This document shows, piece by piece, positions 1-7,134 of a stretch of 18,268 bases of DNA; positions within the stretch are counted from its first letter, which is position 1; the number at the start of each line of letters is the position of its first letter. The notes beneath the pieces are model-generated. The model was given only the letters and a program-made list of their open reading frames with translations, had not been told where the DNA came from and did no database searches. Location: assembly GCA_022730285.1 (NCBI GenBank), contig DZCQ01000027.1, forward strand, positions 13,400 through 31,667, in the 5' to 3' direction. This DNA comes from Flavobacterium psychrophilum. Its GTDB lineage: Bacteria > Bacteroidota > Bacteroidia > Flavobacteriales > Flavobacteriaceae. The translations under genes were made by a program, and so were the position numbers.

Positions 1-413
1 TATAATAGTATGGATAATAATACAATTCTGAAAATATTTAAAACATATATAGCAATCGCTCCAACTATTATAAAGCTAAAAGTAGTTTTTATTTTGTTAG
101 AAAAAGCAATGATAAAACTTGCAAACAGCACTTCAACACTAATTCCGTTGCAACCTTCAATTATTCTAGAAACATATTTTTTATTATAAAAAACTTGTGC
201 GTTTTCTCCCTGAATAATAATTGTGGAATTAGAATTTAATAAATTTAAAAAAAAATTAGTATTTGAAGCTACTTTTTTCGTAATCCAATCAATTGAATTT
301 GCGTCAAAAAAAGATAAATAATAACTGTATAGTATAGAGAATACTAAATAACTTCCTAGAAATTTACCTAAAAAGAGCAAAAAAGCTTGATATTCTACAA
401 GATATTTCTTCAA
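1..413 (-). CDS. xrtF: Exosortase family protein XrtF (partial, 3' end outside window)
   Basis: Reading the minus strand from 413 to the window edge gives 137 uninterrupted codons of a hydrophobic protein beginning MKKYLVEYQAFLLFLGKF. It carries the exosortase signature IIEGCNGIS, with the presumed catalytic Cys at residue 88, followed by hydrophobic segments and NIFRI, with the presumed catalytic Arg at residue 129. The third catalytic residue, a His, should lie beyond the window edge. Exosortases are inner-membrane cysteine transpeptidase-like enzymes that process C-terminal sorting signals; XrtF is the flavobacterial type. No ATG is in frame between the upstream stop near 455 and the conserved N-terminus, so TTG at 413-411 is the likely start. 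The gene is divergent from the GAF-domain gene at 487, an arrangement I recall as common in Flavobacterium. Family assignment is firm; the start is inferred. Confidence 0.85.
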   Translation of the reverse strand, partial: MKKYLVEYQAFLLFLGKFLGSYLVFSILYSYYLSFFDANSIDWITKKVASNTNFFLNLLNSNSTIIIQGENAQVFYNKKYVSRIIEGCNGISVEVLFASFIIAFSNKIKTTFSFIIVGAIAIYVLNIFRIVLLSILL

Positions 414-460
414 AATTATTTTTTTAACAAATTTATATTTTTTTTTTAGTTTATATCAAA

Positions 461-468
461 TACTTTTG
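461..468 (+). promoter_or_regulatory. Promoter -7 element (TACTTTTG) for the GAF-domain gene
   Basis: TACTTTTG matches the Bacteroidota -7 consensus TAnnTTTG and lies 18 nt upstream of the ATG at 487, implying a short leader of roughly 14 nt. No clear TTG at the -33 position is visible. Confidence 0.6.
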
Positions 469-486
469 CAGTAAAATAAGCAAATC

Positions 487-942
487 ATGAATTTAGATAA
501 TTTAAAACCCAAAGTCACCACTATTATTTCGCAAAATAATCTATCTATTAACGAAAAATTATTACAAATATGCGAATTATTGAAACAAGAAGTTTCTTAC
601 TATAATTGGGTTGGATTTTATTTTGCCAATCACGAAAATAAAACCTTGCATTTAGATGCTTATGTAGGTGCAGAAACAGATCATACTGTAATTCCGTTTG
701 GAAAAGGAATTTGCGGACAAGTTGCCGAGAGTAATGCCAATTTTGTAGTGCCAGATGTTGCTGCGCAAGATAATTATATCGCTTGTAGTTTTACCGTAAA
801 ATCGGAAATTGTAGTTCCACTATTTGTAAACGGAATTAATATTGGTCAAATCGATATTGATAGTCATGTTTTGGATCCATTTACTGAAGCAGATGAACGC
901 TTTTTAGAATTTGTAAACCAAGAAGTTGCAAAACTTTATTAG
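487..942 (+). CDS. GAF-domain protein, free methionine-(R)-sulfoxide reductase-like
   Basis: A 151-aa single GAF domain, the usual length for the fRMsr (YebR/MsrC) family, which reduces free methionine-R-sulfoxide in the cytoplasm. Family features include WVGFYF (residues 41-46), GKGICGQ (72-78, Cys76), NYIACSFTVKSEIVVPL (96-112, Cys100) and the C-terminal GQIDIDS block (120-126). Cys100 matches the catalytic cysteine in the family IAC motif and Cys76 matches a second conserved cysteine. The third cysteine found about ten residues before Cys76 in the enterobacterial enzyme is a His here (His66), so the regeneration chemistry may differ. The start is supported by a TAnnTTTG element 18 nt upstream. 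It is monocistronic, with rpsO behind its own promoter. The family is confident; activity on free Met-R-O is inferred. Confidence 0.85.
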   Translation: MNLDNLKPKVTTIISQNNLSINEKLLQICELLKQEVSYYNWVGFYFANHENKTLHLDAYVGAETDHTVIPFGKGICGQVAESNANFVVPDVAAQDNYIACSFTVKSEIVVPLFVNGINIGQIDIDSHVLDPFTEADERFLEFVNQEVAKLY

Positions 943-951
943 AATTTAAAA

Positions 952-985
952 ATAATTTGTAATTCATAATTTGTAATTCATAATT
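952..985 (+). repeat. 14-bp tandem repeat upstream of rpsO
   Basis: Two identical copies of ATAATTTGTAATTC (952-965 and 966-979) are followed by a partial third (980-985). The second copy supplies the TTG at 971-973 that serves as the candidate -33 element for rpsO. Confidence 0.8.
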
Positions 986-999
986 ATTTCTTACTTTTG
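971..999 (+). promoter_or_regulatory. rpsO promoter (TTG - N18 - TACTTTTG)
   Basis: TTG at 971-973 and TACTTTTG at 992-999 are separated by 18 bp, matching the Flavobacterium promoter pattern TTG-N17-23-TAnnTTTG. Transcription would begin near 1004 and leave a leader of about 53 nt before the rpsO ATG, enough for a regulatory structure, though only weak AT-rich pairing is visible. Confidence 0.75.
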
Positions 1000-1056
1000 C
1001 ACCATAATTAGGAAAGGCCTAAATTTATACATAATAATCATTTATAAGATATTAAA

Positions 1057-1323
1057 ATGTACTTAACAAAAGAAGTTAAAGAAGAAATCTTCGCTAAACA
1101 CGGAGAAGTAGCAAACACAGGTAAATCTGAATCTCAAATTGCCTTGTTTACATTTAGAATTAATCACTTAACAGAACACTTGAAAAAAAATCGTCACGAT
1201 TTTAACACAGAGCGTTCTTTGGTGAAACTAGTAGGAAAAAGAAGAAGTCTCTTAGATTACTTAAAAAAGACGGAAATCAATAGATACCGTGAAATTATTA
1301 AGGTATTGGGTATTAGAAAATAA
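1057..1323 (+). CDS. rpsO: 30S ribosomal protein S15
   Basis: The 88-aa product has the typical S15 length and hallmark blocks: GKSESQIALFTFRINHLTEHLK (residues about 22-43), the HDFNTERSLVKLVGKRRSLLDYLKK region (about 47-71) that contacts 16S rRNA, and the C-terminal RYREIIKVLGIRK. S15 is a primary binder of the 16S rRNA central domain in early 30S assembly. It has its own promoter and is followed by an intrinsic terminator, then pnp. The rpsO-pnp order is conserved across many bacteria, but here the two genes are separated by a terminator, a palindromic repeat and a long pnp leader, so independent transcription of pnp is possible. Confidence 0.98.
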   Translation: MYLTKEVKEEIFAKHGEVANTGKSESQIALFTFRINHLTEHLKKNRHDFNTERSLVKLVGKRRSLLDYLKKTEINRYREIIKVLGIRK

Positions 1324-1330
1324 TCCATAC

Positions 1331-1360
1331 AAAAAGAGGTGCGTAAGTGCCTCTTTTTTT
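1331..1360 (+). terminator. Rho-independent terminator of rpsO
   Basis: AAAAAGAGG pairs with CCTCTTTTT, the stem extending inward through G-T and C-G pairs around a GTAA loop, and is followed by a run of T. It lies 8 nt after the rpsO stop codon. Confidence 0.85.
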
Positions 1361-1367
1361 ATATCAA

Positions 1368-1404
1368 ATAACCCTATCAGGGTTTAAAACCCTGATAGGG
1401 TTAT
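1368..1404. repeat. Palindromic repeat, copy A (intergenic)
   Basis: A perfect 37-nt palindrome around a central A at 1386; its 33-nt core is 1370-1402. The core left arm is AACCCTATCAGGGTTT and the right arm is its exact reverse complement. It sits between the rpsO terminator and the pnp leader. It differs only at the centre base from copy E at 6665-6697 inside the restriction-modification gene, and shares its layout with four other copies in the window. Confidence 0.9.
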
Positions 1405-1435
1405 GGTTTAAGTTTTAAAAAAAAGTTCAGTTTTT

Positions 1436-1489
1436 CATTGGAACACAACAACTACAACAACACAAACAATTACCGACAGGTATCCAATG
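1436..1489 (+). promoter_or_regulatory. Candidate pnp 5' leader hairpin with unpaired A/C-rich loop
   Basis: CATTGGA at 1436-1442 is complementary to TCCAATG at 1483-1489. The 40-nt loop between them is nearly all A and C with repeated ACAAC motifs and would stay single-stranded. The pnp Shine-Dalgarno-like AAAGGA and ATG follow about 10-20 nt downstream. In E. coli, PNPase autoregulates through its leader, so a regulatory role is conceivable, but that is inference. Confidence 0.35.
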
Positions 1490-1510
1490 TAAAATTAAAA
1501 AGGAAAAATT

Positions 1511-3661
1511 ATGATTCCACAATTGTTTGTAGAAAAAATCGATTTAGGTGATGGCAGAAGCATCACAATCGAGACAGGACGTTTGGCAAAACAAGCTGAC
1601 GGTTCTGTAGTAGTAAGAATTGGAAATACTGTTATCTTAGGTACAGTTGTTTCCGCAAGAAAAGCAAGTCCAGGTATCGATTTTTTACCGTTAACGGTAG
1701 ATTATCGCGAAAAATTTGCTGCAGCAGGTCGTTTTCCTGGTGGTTTTTTCAAAAGAGAAGCACGTCCAAGTGACAGCGAAGTATTGACAATGAGATTAGT
1801 TGACCGTGTATTGCGTCCACTTTTCCCATCAGATTACCATGCAGAAGTTCAAGTTATGATTCAGTTAATGTCTCATGACGAAGAAGTGATGCCAGACGCA
1901 TTAGCAGGTTTAGCAGCTTCGGCAGCACTTGCCTTATCGGACATTCCTTTTGAAACTTTGATTTCTGAAGCTAGAGTTGGTCGTATTGATGGAAAATTCA
2001 TCATCAATCCATCTCGTGCACAATTAGAATTGTCAGATATTGATATGATGATTGGAGCTTCAAGAGATTCTATCGCAATGGTAGAAGGAGAAATGAAAGA
2101 AATTTCAGAAGCAGAAATGGTAGAAGCAATTAAATTTGCTCACGAACATATCAAAGTACAAATTGCTGCTCAAGAAAGATTAGCAGCAGCATTTGGAAAA
2201 AAAGAAGTTCGTACTTATGAACAAGAAAAATCAGACGATGCAATTTACGTTAAAGTTAGAGAAGCATCTTACGATAAAATTTATGCAATTGCAAGCAAAG
2301 GTTCGGCAAAACACGAACGTTCAGCTGCATTTGATGCTGTAAAAGAAGAAGTAAAAGCCTTATTTACAGAAGAAGAATTAGCAGAAAATGGCGATTTAGT
2401 TGGAAAATATTTCTACAAAACTAACAAAGAAGCAGTTCGTAATGTAACTTTAGATTTAGGAATTCGTCTTGACGGAAGAAAAACTACAGAAATTCGTCCT
2501 ATTTGGAGTGAAGTAAATTATTTACCTTCAGTTCACGGTTCGGCATTGTTTACTCGTGGAGAAACTCAAGCATTGGCAACAGCAACTTTAGGAACTTCTA
2601 GAGAAGCTAACCAAATTGATTCACCATCAGAACAAGGAGAAGAAAAATTCTATTTACACTATAATTTTCCGCCATTTTCAACAGGAGAAGCTCGTCCGTT
2701 AAGAGGAACTTCAAGAAGAGAAGTTGGTCACGGAAACTTGGCACAAAGAGCATTGAAAAACATGATTCCTGCTGATTGCCCTTATACAATTCGTGTGGTT
2801 TCTGAAGTATTAGAATCTAACGGTTCATCTTCAATGGCTACTGTTTGTGCTGGAACATTAGCCTTAATGGATGCTGGAATTCAAATGATTCGTCCAGTTT
2901 CTGGAATTGCAATGGGATTGATTACAGACGGAGATCGTTTTGCGGTTTTATCTGATATTTTAGGTGATGAAGATCATTTAGGAGATATGGATTTCAAAGT
3001 AACTGGAACTTCTGAAGGAATTACAGCTTGCCAAATGGACATCAAAATCGACGGATTGAAATATGAAATCATGGAGCAAGCTTTGGCTCAAGCTCGTGAT
3101 GGACGTTTACATATTTTAGGGAAAATATTAGAAACGCTTCCACAACCAAATAATGATGTTAAAATTCACGCTCCAAAAATCATCATGCGTACCATTCCTG
3201 GTGCTTTCATTGGTGCCTTAATTGGACCTGGAGGAAAAGTGATTCAAGAATTACAAAAAGCTACTGGAACAACTATCGTTATTAACGAAGTGGACGAACA
3301 AGGAGTTGTTGAAATACTTGGAACTGATCCAGATGGAATTGCAGCTGTTTTAGCTAAAATTGATTCTATCATCTTCAAACCACAAATGGGAGAAGCTTAT
3401 GAAGTAAAAGTAATTAAAATGTTAGATTTTGGTGCTGTGGTAGAATATACAGATGCTCCAGGAAACGAAGTTTTATTACACGTATCAGAATTAGCTTGGG
3501 AAAGAACTGAAAATGTTACTGATGTTGTAAACATGGGTGATGTTTTTCAAGTGAAATATTTAGGAGTTGATCCTAAAACTAGAAAAGAAAAAGTGTCTAG
3601 AAAAGCACTTTTACCAAGACCTCCAAGAGAAGAAAATAAAATTACTCCAAAAGCGGAATAA
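1511..3661 (+). CDS. pnp: Polyribonucleotide nucleotidyltransferase (PNPase)
   Basis: This 716-aa protein has the standard PNPase architecture: two RNase PH-like domains (residues about 10-225 and 310-545) joined by an alpha-helical linker, then a KH domain (about 551-615, with [14 protein letters not shown]) and an S1 domain (about 627-701, beginning [20 protein letters not shown]). The second RNase PH-like half contains [21 protein letters not shown], typical of the phosphorolytic active site. PNPase is a homotrimeric 3'-to-5' phosphorolytic exoribonuclease of mRNA decay. ATG at 1511 is preceded by AAAGGA at good spacing, unusually strong for this genome. It follows rpsO in the conserved order. 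A palindromic repeat and an intrinsic terminator follow the stop. Nothing suggests damage. Confidence 0.98.
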   Translation: MIPQLFVEKIDLGDGRSITIETGRLAKQADGSVVVRIGNTVILGTVVSARKASPGIDFLPLTVDYREKFAAAGRFPGGFFKREARPSDSEVLTMRLVDRVLRPLFPSDYHAEVQVMIQLMSHDEEVMPDALAGLAASAALALSDIPFETLISEARVGRIDGKFIINPSRAQLELSDIDMMIGASRDSIAMVEGEMKEISEAEMVEAIKFAHEHIKVQIAAQERLAAAFGKKEVRTYEQEKSDDAIYVKVREASYDKIYAIASKGSAKHERSAAFDAVKEEVKALFTEEELAENGDLVGKYFYKTNKEAVRNVTLDLGIRLDGRKTTEIRPIWSEVNYLPSVHGSALFTRGETQALATATLGTSREANQIDSPSEQGEEKFYLHYNFPPFSTGEARPLRGTSRREVGHGNLAQRALKNMIPADCPYTIRVVSEVLESNGSSSMATVCAGTLALMDAGIQMIRPVSGIAMGLITDGDRFAVLSDILGDEDHLGDMDFKVTGTSEGITACQMDIKIDGLKYEIMEQALAQARDGRLHILGKILETLPQPNNDVKIHAPKIIMRTIPGAFIGALIGPGGKVIQELQKATGTTIVINEVDEQGVVEILGTDPDGIAAVLAKIDSIIFKPQMGEAYEVKVIKMLDFGAVVEYTDAPGNEVLLHVSELAWERTENVTDVVNMGDVFQVKYLGVDPKTRKEKVSRKALLPRPPREENKITPKAE

Positions 3662-3675
3662 TATCTTTCAAATAA

Positions 3676-3708
3676 AACTCTGTCAAAGTTTAAAACTTTG
3701 ACAGAGTT
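3676..3708. repeat. Palindromic repeat, copy B (intergenic)
   Basis: A perfect 33-nt palindrome centred on A at 3692, left arm AACTCTGTCAAAGTTT. It has the same layout as copy A (CA...GTTT, central base, AAAC...TG) with different arm bases that still pair. It begins 14 nt after the pnp stop and lies just before the pnp terminator, so it would extend the 3' structure of the transcript. Confidence 0.9.
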
Positions 3709-3719
3709 GAAAATACAGC

Positions 3720-3750
3720 CCCAATTCATTTAGTTGAGTTGGGGTTTTTG
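3720..3750 (+). terminator. Rho-independent terminator of pnp
   Basis: CCCCAATTC pairs with GAGTTGGGG (nine pairs including one G-T) around an eight-base AT-rich loop, followed by TTTTT. Confidence 0.8.
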
Positions 3751-3776
3751 GTTTAATTACTTTAGATAAAAAGGCT

Positions 3777-3784
3777 TATATTTG
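3777..3784 (+). promoter_or_regulatory. Candidate -7 element (TATATTTG) for the restriction-modification gene
   Basis: TATATTTG fits TAnnTTTG and lies 16 nt upstream of the ATG at 3801. The nearest upstream TTG is 26 bp away, slightly beyond the usual range, so the -33 part is weak. Confidence 0.5.
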
Positions 3785-3800
3785 ATTTTTACTTATCATT

Positions 3801-6800
3801 ATGACAATCCAACAATACATTACCAAAATCGACACCTTATTCAAAACAGGAAACGCACGCGAGCATTCGTATCGTGGCGACTTGCAAAACCTGATAATGG
3901 CAATTTTGCCCGATGTATTGGTTACCAACGAACCTGCAAGAGTAGCTTGTGGCGCGCCTGATTATGTATTGACAAGAAAAGATATTCCTATTGGTTACAT
4001 AGAAGCTAAAGATATTGGTGTTGATTTAAAAGACAAAAAACTCAAAGAACAATTTGATCGATACAAAGCAGGTTTAACCAATCTAATTTTTACCGACTAT
4101 TTAGATTTTCATTTTTATAAAGACGGCGAATTTGTAACCAAAATAGAAATCGCCAAAATAGAAAATGGTGCAATACTTCCTATTTCTGAAAACTTTGAAC
4201 AGTTTACCAATCTTATTGTAAATTTTGCTCAAACCATTTCTCAAACCATCAAATCGCCTACCAAATTAGCACAAATGATGGCAGGAAAAGCCAAATTGAT
4301 GGCTGATGTTATCGAAAAATCATTGAATGCCGATGATGAAAAAGAAATTCGTTCGAGCATAAAAAGTCAAATGTTGTCGTTTCAACAAATGTTGATTCAC
4401 GATATTGACAACAAGAGTTTCGCCGATATTTATGCGCAAACTATTGCTTACGGAATGTTTGCAGCACGTTACCACGACCCAACATTACCAACATTTTCGC
4501 GTGAAGAAGCCGCTTCGTTAATACCCAAGAGCAATCCTTTTTTGCGAAAGCTTTTTCAAGATATTGCAGGTTATGACTTAGACAATCGTTTGGTTTGGAT
4601 TGTAGAAGAATTGGTTTCTATTTTCCTAGCGAGTGATGTGACACAGATTATGAAAAATTTTGGTAAAAGCACCAAACAAGAAGATCCAGTGGTGCATTTT
4701 TACGAAACCTTTTTGGGTGAATACAACCCAACTTTGCGAAAAGCTCGCGGTGTTTGGTACACGCCACAACCAGTAGTAAATTTTATTGTTCGTGCGGTTG
4801 ATGATATTTTGAAAACAGAATTTGGCTTAAAAGAAGGTTTGGCAGATACCAGCAAAATTAAAATTAAGAAAAAAGCCGTTACTCAAACTTTAGGTAAAAA
4901 TGCCAAACTTAAAGAAGTTGAGGCCGAAATTGAAGTGCACAAAGTACAAATACTAGATCCAGCAACAGGAACAGGAACTTTCCTTGCCGAAGTGGTAAAA
5001 CACATTCACAAAAAATTTGAAGGACAACAAGGTATTTGGAGTCAATATGTTACTAACGATTTAATTCCTCGTTTGAATGGTTTTGAGTTGTTAATGGCTT
5101 CTTACGCAATGGCACATCTTAAAATGGATATGCTACTAACCGAAACAGGTTACAAACCAACCGACGACCAACGTTTTAGAATTTTCTTGACCAATAGCTT
5201 AGAAGAAGCCCACCCTGACACACAAACGCTTTTTAGCAGCTGGTTAAGTGATGAAGCCGACCAAGCCAACGCCATAAAACGCGATGCACCTGTTATGGTA
5301 GTTATGGGAAATCCTCCATATAGTGTAAGTAGTTCAAATAAAAGTGACTGGATTCAAAATTTAATTAAAGATTATAAAAAGAATTTAAACGAACGAAAAA
5401 TAAATCTTGATGACGATTACATAAAATTTACTCGATTTGGGCAACATTTTATTGATAAAAATGGAAGTGGAATTTTAGCTTATATTTCTAATAATAGTTT
5501 TATAGATGGTATTACACATCGCCAAATGCGAAAACATTTATTAGAAAGTTTTGATAAAATTTATATTTTGGATTTACACGGAAACGCAAAGAAAAAAGAA
5601 GTTTGTCCTGATGGTTCTGTGGATCAAAATGTCTTTGACATTATGCAAGGAGTTTCTATAAATATTTTTGTAAAAACAGGAAAAAAGAAAAAAGAAGAAC
5701 TTGGAGAAGTTTTTAATTATAATTTATATGGTAAAAGAGATTTTAAATATCAATTTCTTGAAGAAAGTATTTCAAAACTTGATTGGAAAAAATTAAATTT
5801 TGAAGAACCTTATTATTTCTTTGTTCCAAAAGATTTCGGAGAACAAAATGAATATGAAAAAGGTTTTAAAGTTGATGAATTATTCAAAGAAAATGTTGCT
5901 GGTATTGAAACAATTAGAGATGCAATAACAATTCATTTTGAAGAAAAGTCATTAAAAAATATTGTCAATGATTTTTTGGAATTGAGTGAAGATGAAATTG
6001 CAAAAAAATATGAAACAACTGATGCAAGAGATTGGAAAATTGGGAGAGCAAAAGAGGATATTAAAAACAATATTGATAATTCTAAAGTATGGCAAAATGT
6101 AAGTTATAGACCTTTTGACATCAGAAAAACATTTTATTCTGGAAAACAAAATGGTTTTGTATGTAATGGAAGATTTAAAATAATGAAGCATTTATTAAAT
6201 GATAATATTTGTTTAATAATACCTAGGCAGACAAATCAAGATTGGCGTCATTGTTTTATTACTAATAAAATTTTTGAAGGAAATATAACAGCAAGTGCAA
6301 AATTATTTGGTACTGGCAATGGATTTCCACTCTACCTCTATCCAGAAGCCATCATGAAATCCCAACAAACCCTCGCAGGGTTTCAAACCCTGCGAGGGTT
6401 AAACGGCAGAGTTCCCAATTTAAACATGGAAATAGTCAATGAAATTGCTAAAAAGTTGGGTATTCCGTTTGTTGCCGAGAAAGAAAATCTTGCCAACGAA
6501 ATCTTTGCCAAAGTTTCAAATTTTGGCAAAGGTGTTAACGAGTCAAAAAATTTTGCACCAATAGATATTTTAGATTATATCTATGCCGTTTTGCATTCGC
6601 CAAGTTATAGAGAAAAATACAAAGAGTTTTTAAAAATTGATTTTCCACGCATTCCTTATCCTTCAACCCTATCAGGGTTTGAAACCCTGATAGGGTTAGG
6701 TTCGAAACTACGCCAAATACATTTACTAGAAAGCGAAGTGGTAGAAAAATTAATCACTCAATATCCAGTAGATGGAACTAATATTGTTGTAAAAACAACC

Positions 6801-7052
6801 TTTGCCAAAGTTTCAAACTTTGGCAAAGGTGAAATAGGCAACGTTTACATCAACGAAACGCAATATTTTGCAAATGTTCCCGAAGTTGCATGGAATTTCT
6901 ATATTGGTGGTTACCAACCTGCTCAAAAATGGCTAAAAGATAGAAAAGACCGAGAATTGAGCTATGAAGACATTCGTCATTATCAAAAAATCATAGTAGC
7001 ATTAACGCAAACTGATAGATTAATGAAGGAAATTGATATGATTGAAAGTTAG
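3801..7052 (+). CDS. Single-chain restriction-modification enzyme (nuclease plus N6-adenine methyltransferase, Type IIG / Type ISP-like)
   Basis: A 1083-aa protein. Residues about 1-130 look like a PD-(D/E)xK nuclease: Asp54 (APDYVL), Glu68 and Lys70 (GYIEAKD). A helical connector (about 150-310) leads to the methylase, with SAM-binding LDPATGTGTFL (385-395) and catalytic NPPY (504-507). From about 510 to 840 is a variable probable target-recognition region, and the C-terminus (about 840-1083, with VAWNFYIGGYQPAQKWLKDR) resembles the Type ISP C-terminal domain. The SF2 helicase of LlaGI/LlaBIII-type enzymes is missing, so a Type IIG-like mode is likelier. One chain would methylate host DNA and cut unmodified foreign DNA. 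G+C falls from about 45% in samples of the 5' half to about 20% in the recognition region. Four palindromic repeats are translated in frame (residues about 856-866, 901-911, 955-965 and 1000-1010). The recognition site cannot be told from sequence. Confidence 0.88.
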   Translation: MTIQQYITKIDTLFKTGNAREHSYRGDLQNLIMAILPDVLVTNEPARVACGAPDYVLTRKDIPIGYIEAKDIGVDLKDKKLKEQFDRYKAGLTNLIFTDYLDFHFYKDGEFVTKIEIAKIENGAILPISENFEQFTNLIVNFAQTISQTIKSPTKLAQMMAGKAKLMADVIEKSLNADDEKEIRSSIKSQMLSFQQMLIHDIDNKSFADIYAQTIAYGMFAARYHDPTLPTFSREEAASLIPKSNPFLRKLFQDIAGYDLDNRLVWIVEELVSIFLASDVTQIMKNFGKSTKQEDPVVHFYETFLGEYNPTLRKARGVWYTPQPVVNFIVRAVDDILKTEFGLKEGLADTSKIKIKKKAVTQTLGKNAKLKEVEAEIEVHKVQILDPATGTGTFLAEVVKHIHKKFEGQQGIWSQYVTNDLIPRLNGFELLMASYAMAHLKMDMLLTETGYKPTDDQRFRIFLTNSLEEAHPDTQTLFSSWLSDEADQANAIKRDAPVMVVMGNPPYSVSSSNKSDWIQNLIKDYKKNLNERKINLDDDYIKFTRFGQHFIDKNGSGILAYISNNSFIDGITHRQMRKHLLESFDKIYILDLHGNAKKKEVCPDGSVDQNVFDIMQGVSINIFVKTGKKKKEELGEVFNYNLYGKRDFKYQFLEESISKLDWKKLNFEEPYYFFVPKDFGEQNEYEKGFKVDELFKENVAGIETIRDAITIHFEEKSLKNIVNDFLELSEDEIAKKYETTDARDWKIGRAKEDIKNNIDNSKVWQNVSYRPFDIRKTFYSGKQNGFVCNGRFKIMKHLLNDNICLIIPRQTNQDWRHCFITNKIFEGNITASAKLFGTGNGFPLYLYPEAIMKSQQTLAGFQTLRGLNGRVPNLNMEIVNEIAKKLGIPFVAEKENLANEIFAKVSNFGKGVNESKNFAPIDILDYIYAVLHSPSYREKYKEFLKIDFPRIPYPSTLSGFETLIGLGSKLRQIHLLESEVVEKLITQYPVDGTNIVVKTTFAKVSNFGKGEIGNVYINETQYFANVPEVAWNFYIGGYQPAQKWLKDRKDRELSYEDIRHYQKIIVALTQTDRLMKEIDMIES
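6368..6400. repeat. Palindromic repeat, copy C (inside the restriction-modification gene)
   Basis: A perfect 33-nt palindrome, centre base C at 6384, left arm AACCCTCGCAGGGTTT. It is translated as TLAGFQTLRGL, with the first base of the repeat falling on the third position of codon 856. The reading frame stays open. Confidence 0.92.
6501..6533. repeat. Palindromic repeat, copy D (inside the restriction-modification gene)
   Basis: A 33-nt near-perfect palindrome, centre base C at 6517, left arm ATCTTTGCCAAAGTTT. The only two departures from perfect pairing are G-T type. It is translated as IFAKVSNFGKG from codon 901. It is nearly identical to copy F and in the same frame. Confidence 0.88.
6665..6697. 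repeat. Palindromic repeat, copy E (inside the restriction-modification gene)
   Basis: A perfect 33-nt palindrome with G at the centre (6681) and left arm AACCCTATCAGGGTTT. It equals the core of intergenic copy A except for the centre base. It is translated as TLSGFETLIGL, in the same codon phase as copy C. Confidence 0.92.
6798..6830. repeat. Palindromic repeat, copy F (inside the restriction-modification gene)
   Basis: A perfect 33-nt palindrome, centre base C at 6814, left arm ACCTTTGCCAAAGTTT. It is translated as TFAKVSNFGKG from codon 1000, in the same codon phase as copy D. Confidence 0.92.
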
Positions 7053-7072
7053 AGAATAATAGTATAATTTTG
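7042..7072 (+). promoter_or_regulatory. Orphan consensus promoter at the end of the restriction-modification gene
   Basis: TTG at 7042-7044 and TAATTTTG at 7065-7072 are 20 bp apart, a full match to the Flavobacterium TTG-N17-23-TAnnTTTG pattern, followed by CAGT as at the promoter upstream of 487. It points into the 7073-7253 spacer, where the only neighbour is a convergent gene, so it would drive a short non-coding transcript through the structured element at 7135-7227, or be a leftover promoter. Confidence 0.5.
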
Positions 7073-7134
7073 CAGTATTTTTCAAACAATTCTATAAAAA
7101 TAACAGGGTTTTTTATACTGTTTTATGTTTTTTT

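Noticed and set aside
1331..1404. Palindrome copy A as the rpsO terminator
   Set aside because: A separate hairpin with a T-run (1331-1360) already fits; copy A has no T-run after it.
6368..6830. Regularly spaced repeats that might be a small CRISPR array
   Set aside because: The repeats are perfect palindromes of differing sequence, with spacing of 100-131 nt between them, and the intervening DNA is conserved protein-coding sequence; no cas genes are present.
3801..7052. Classical Type ISP enzyme with helicase, or a BREX PglX protein
   Set aside because: No Walker or DEAD-box helicase motifs are seen between the nuclease and methylase parts, and no BREX companion genes flank it.
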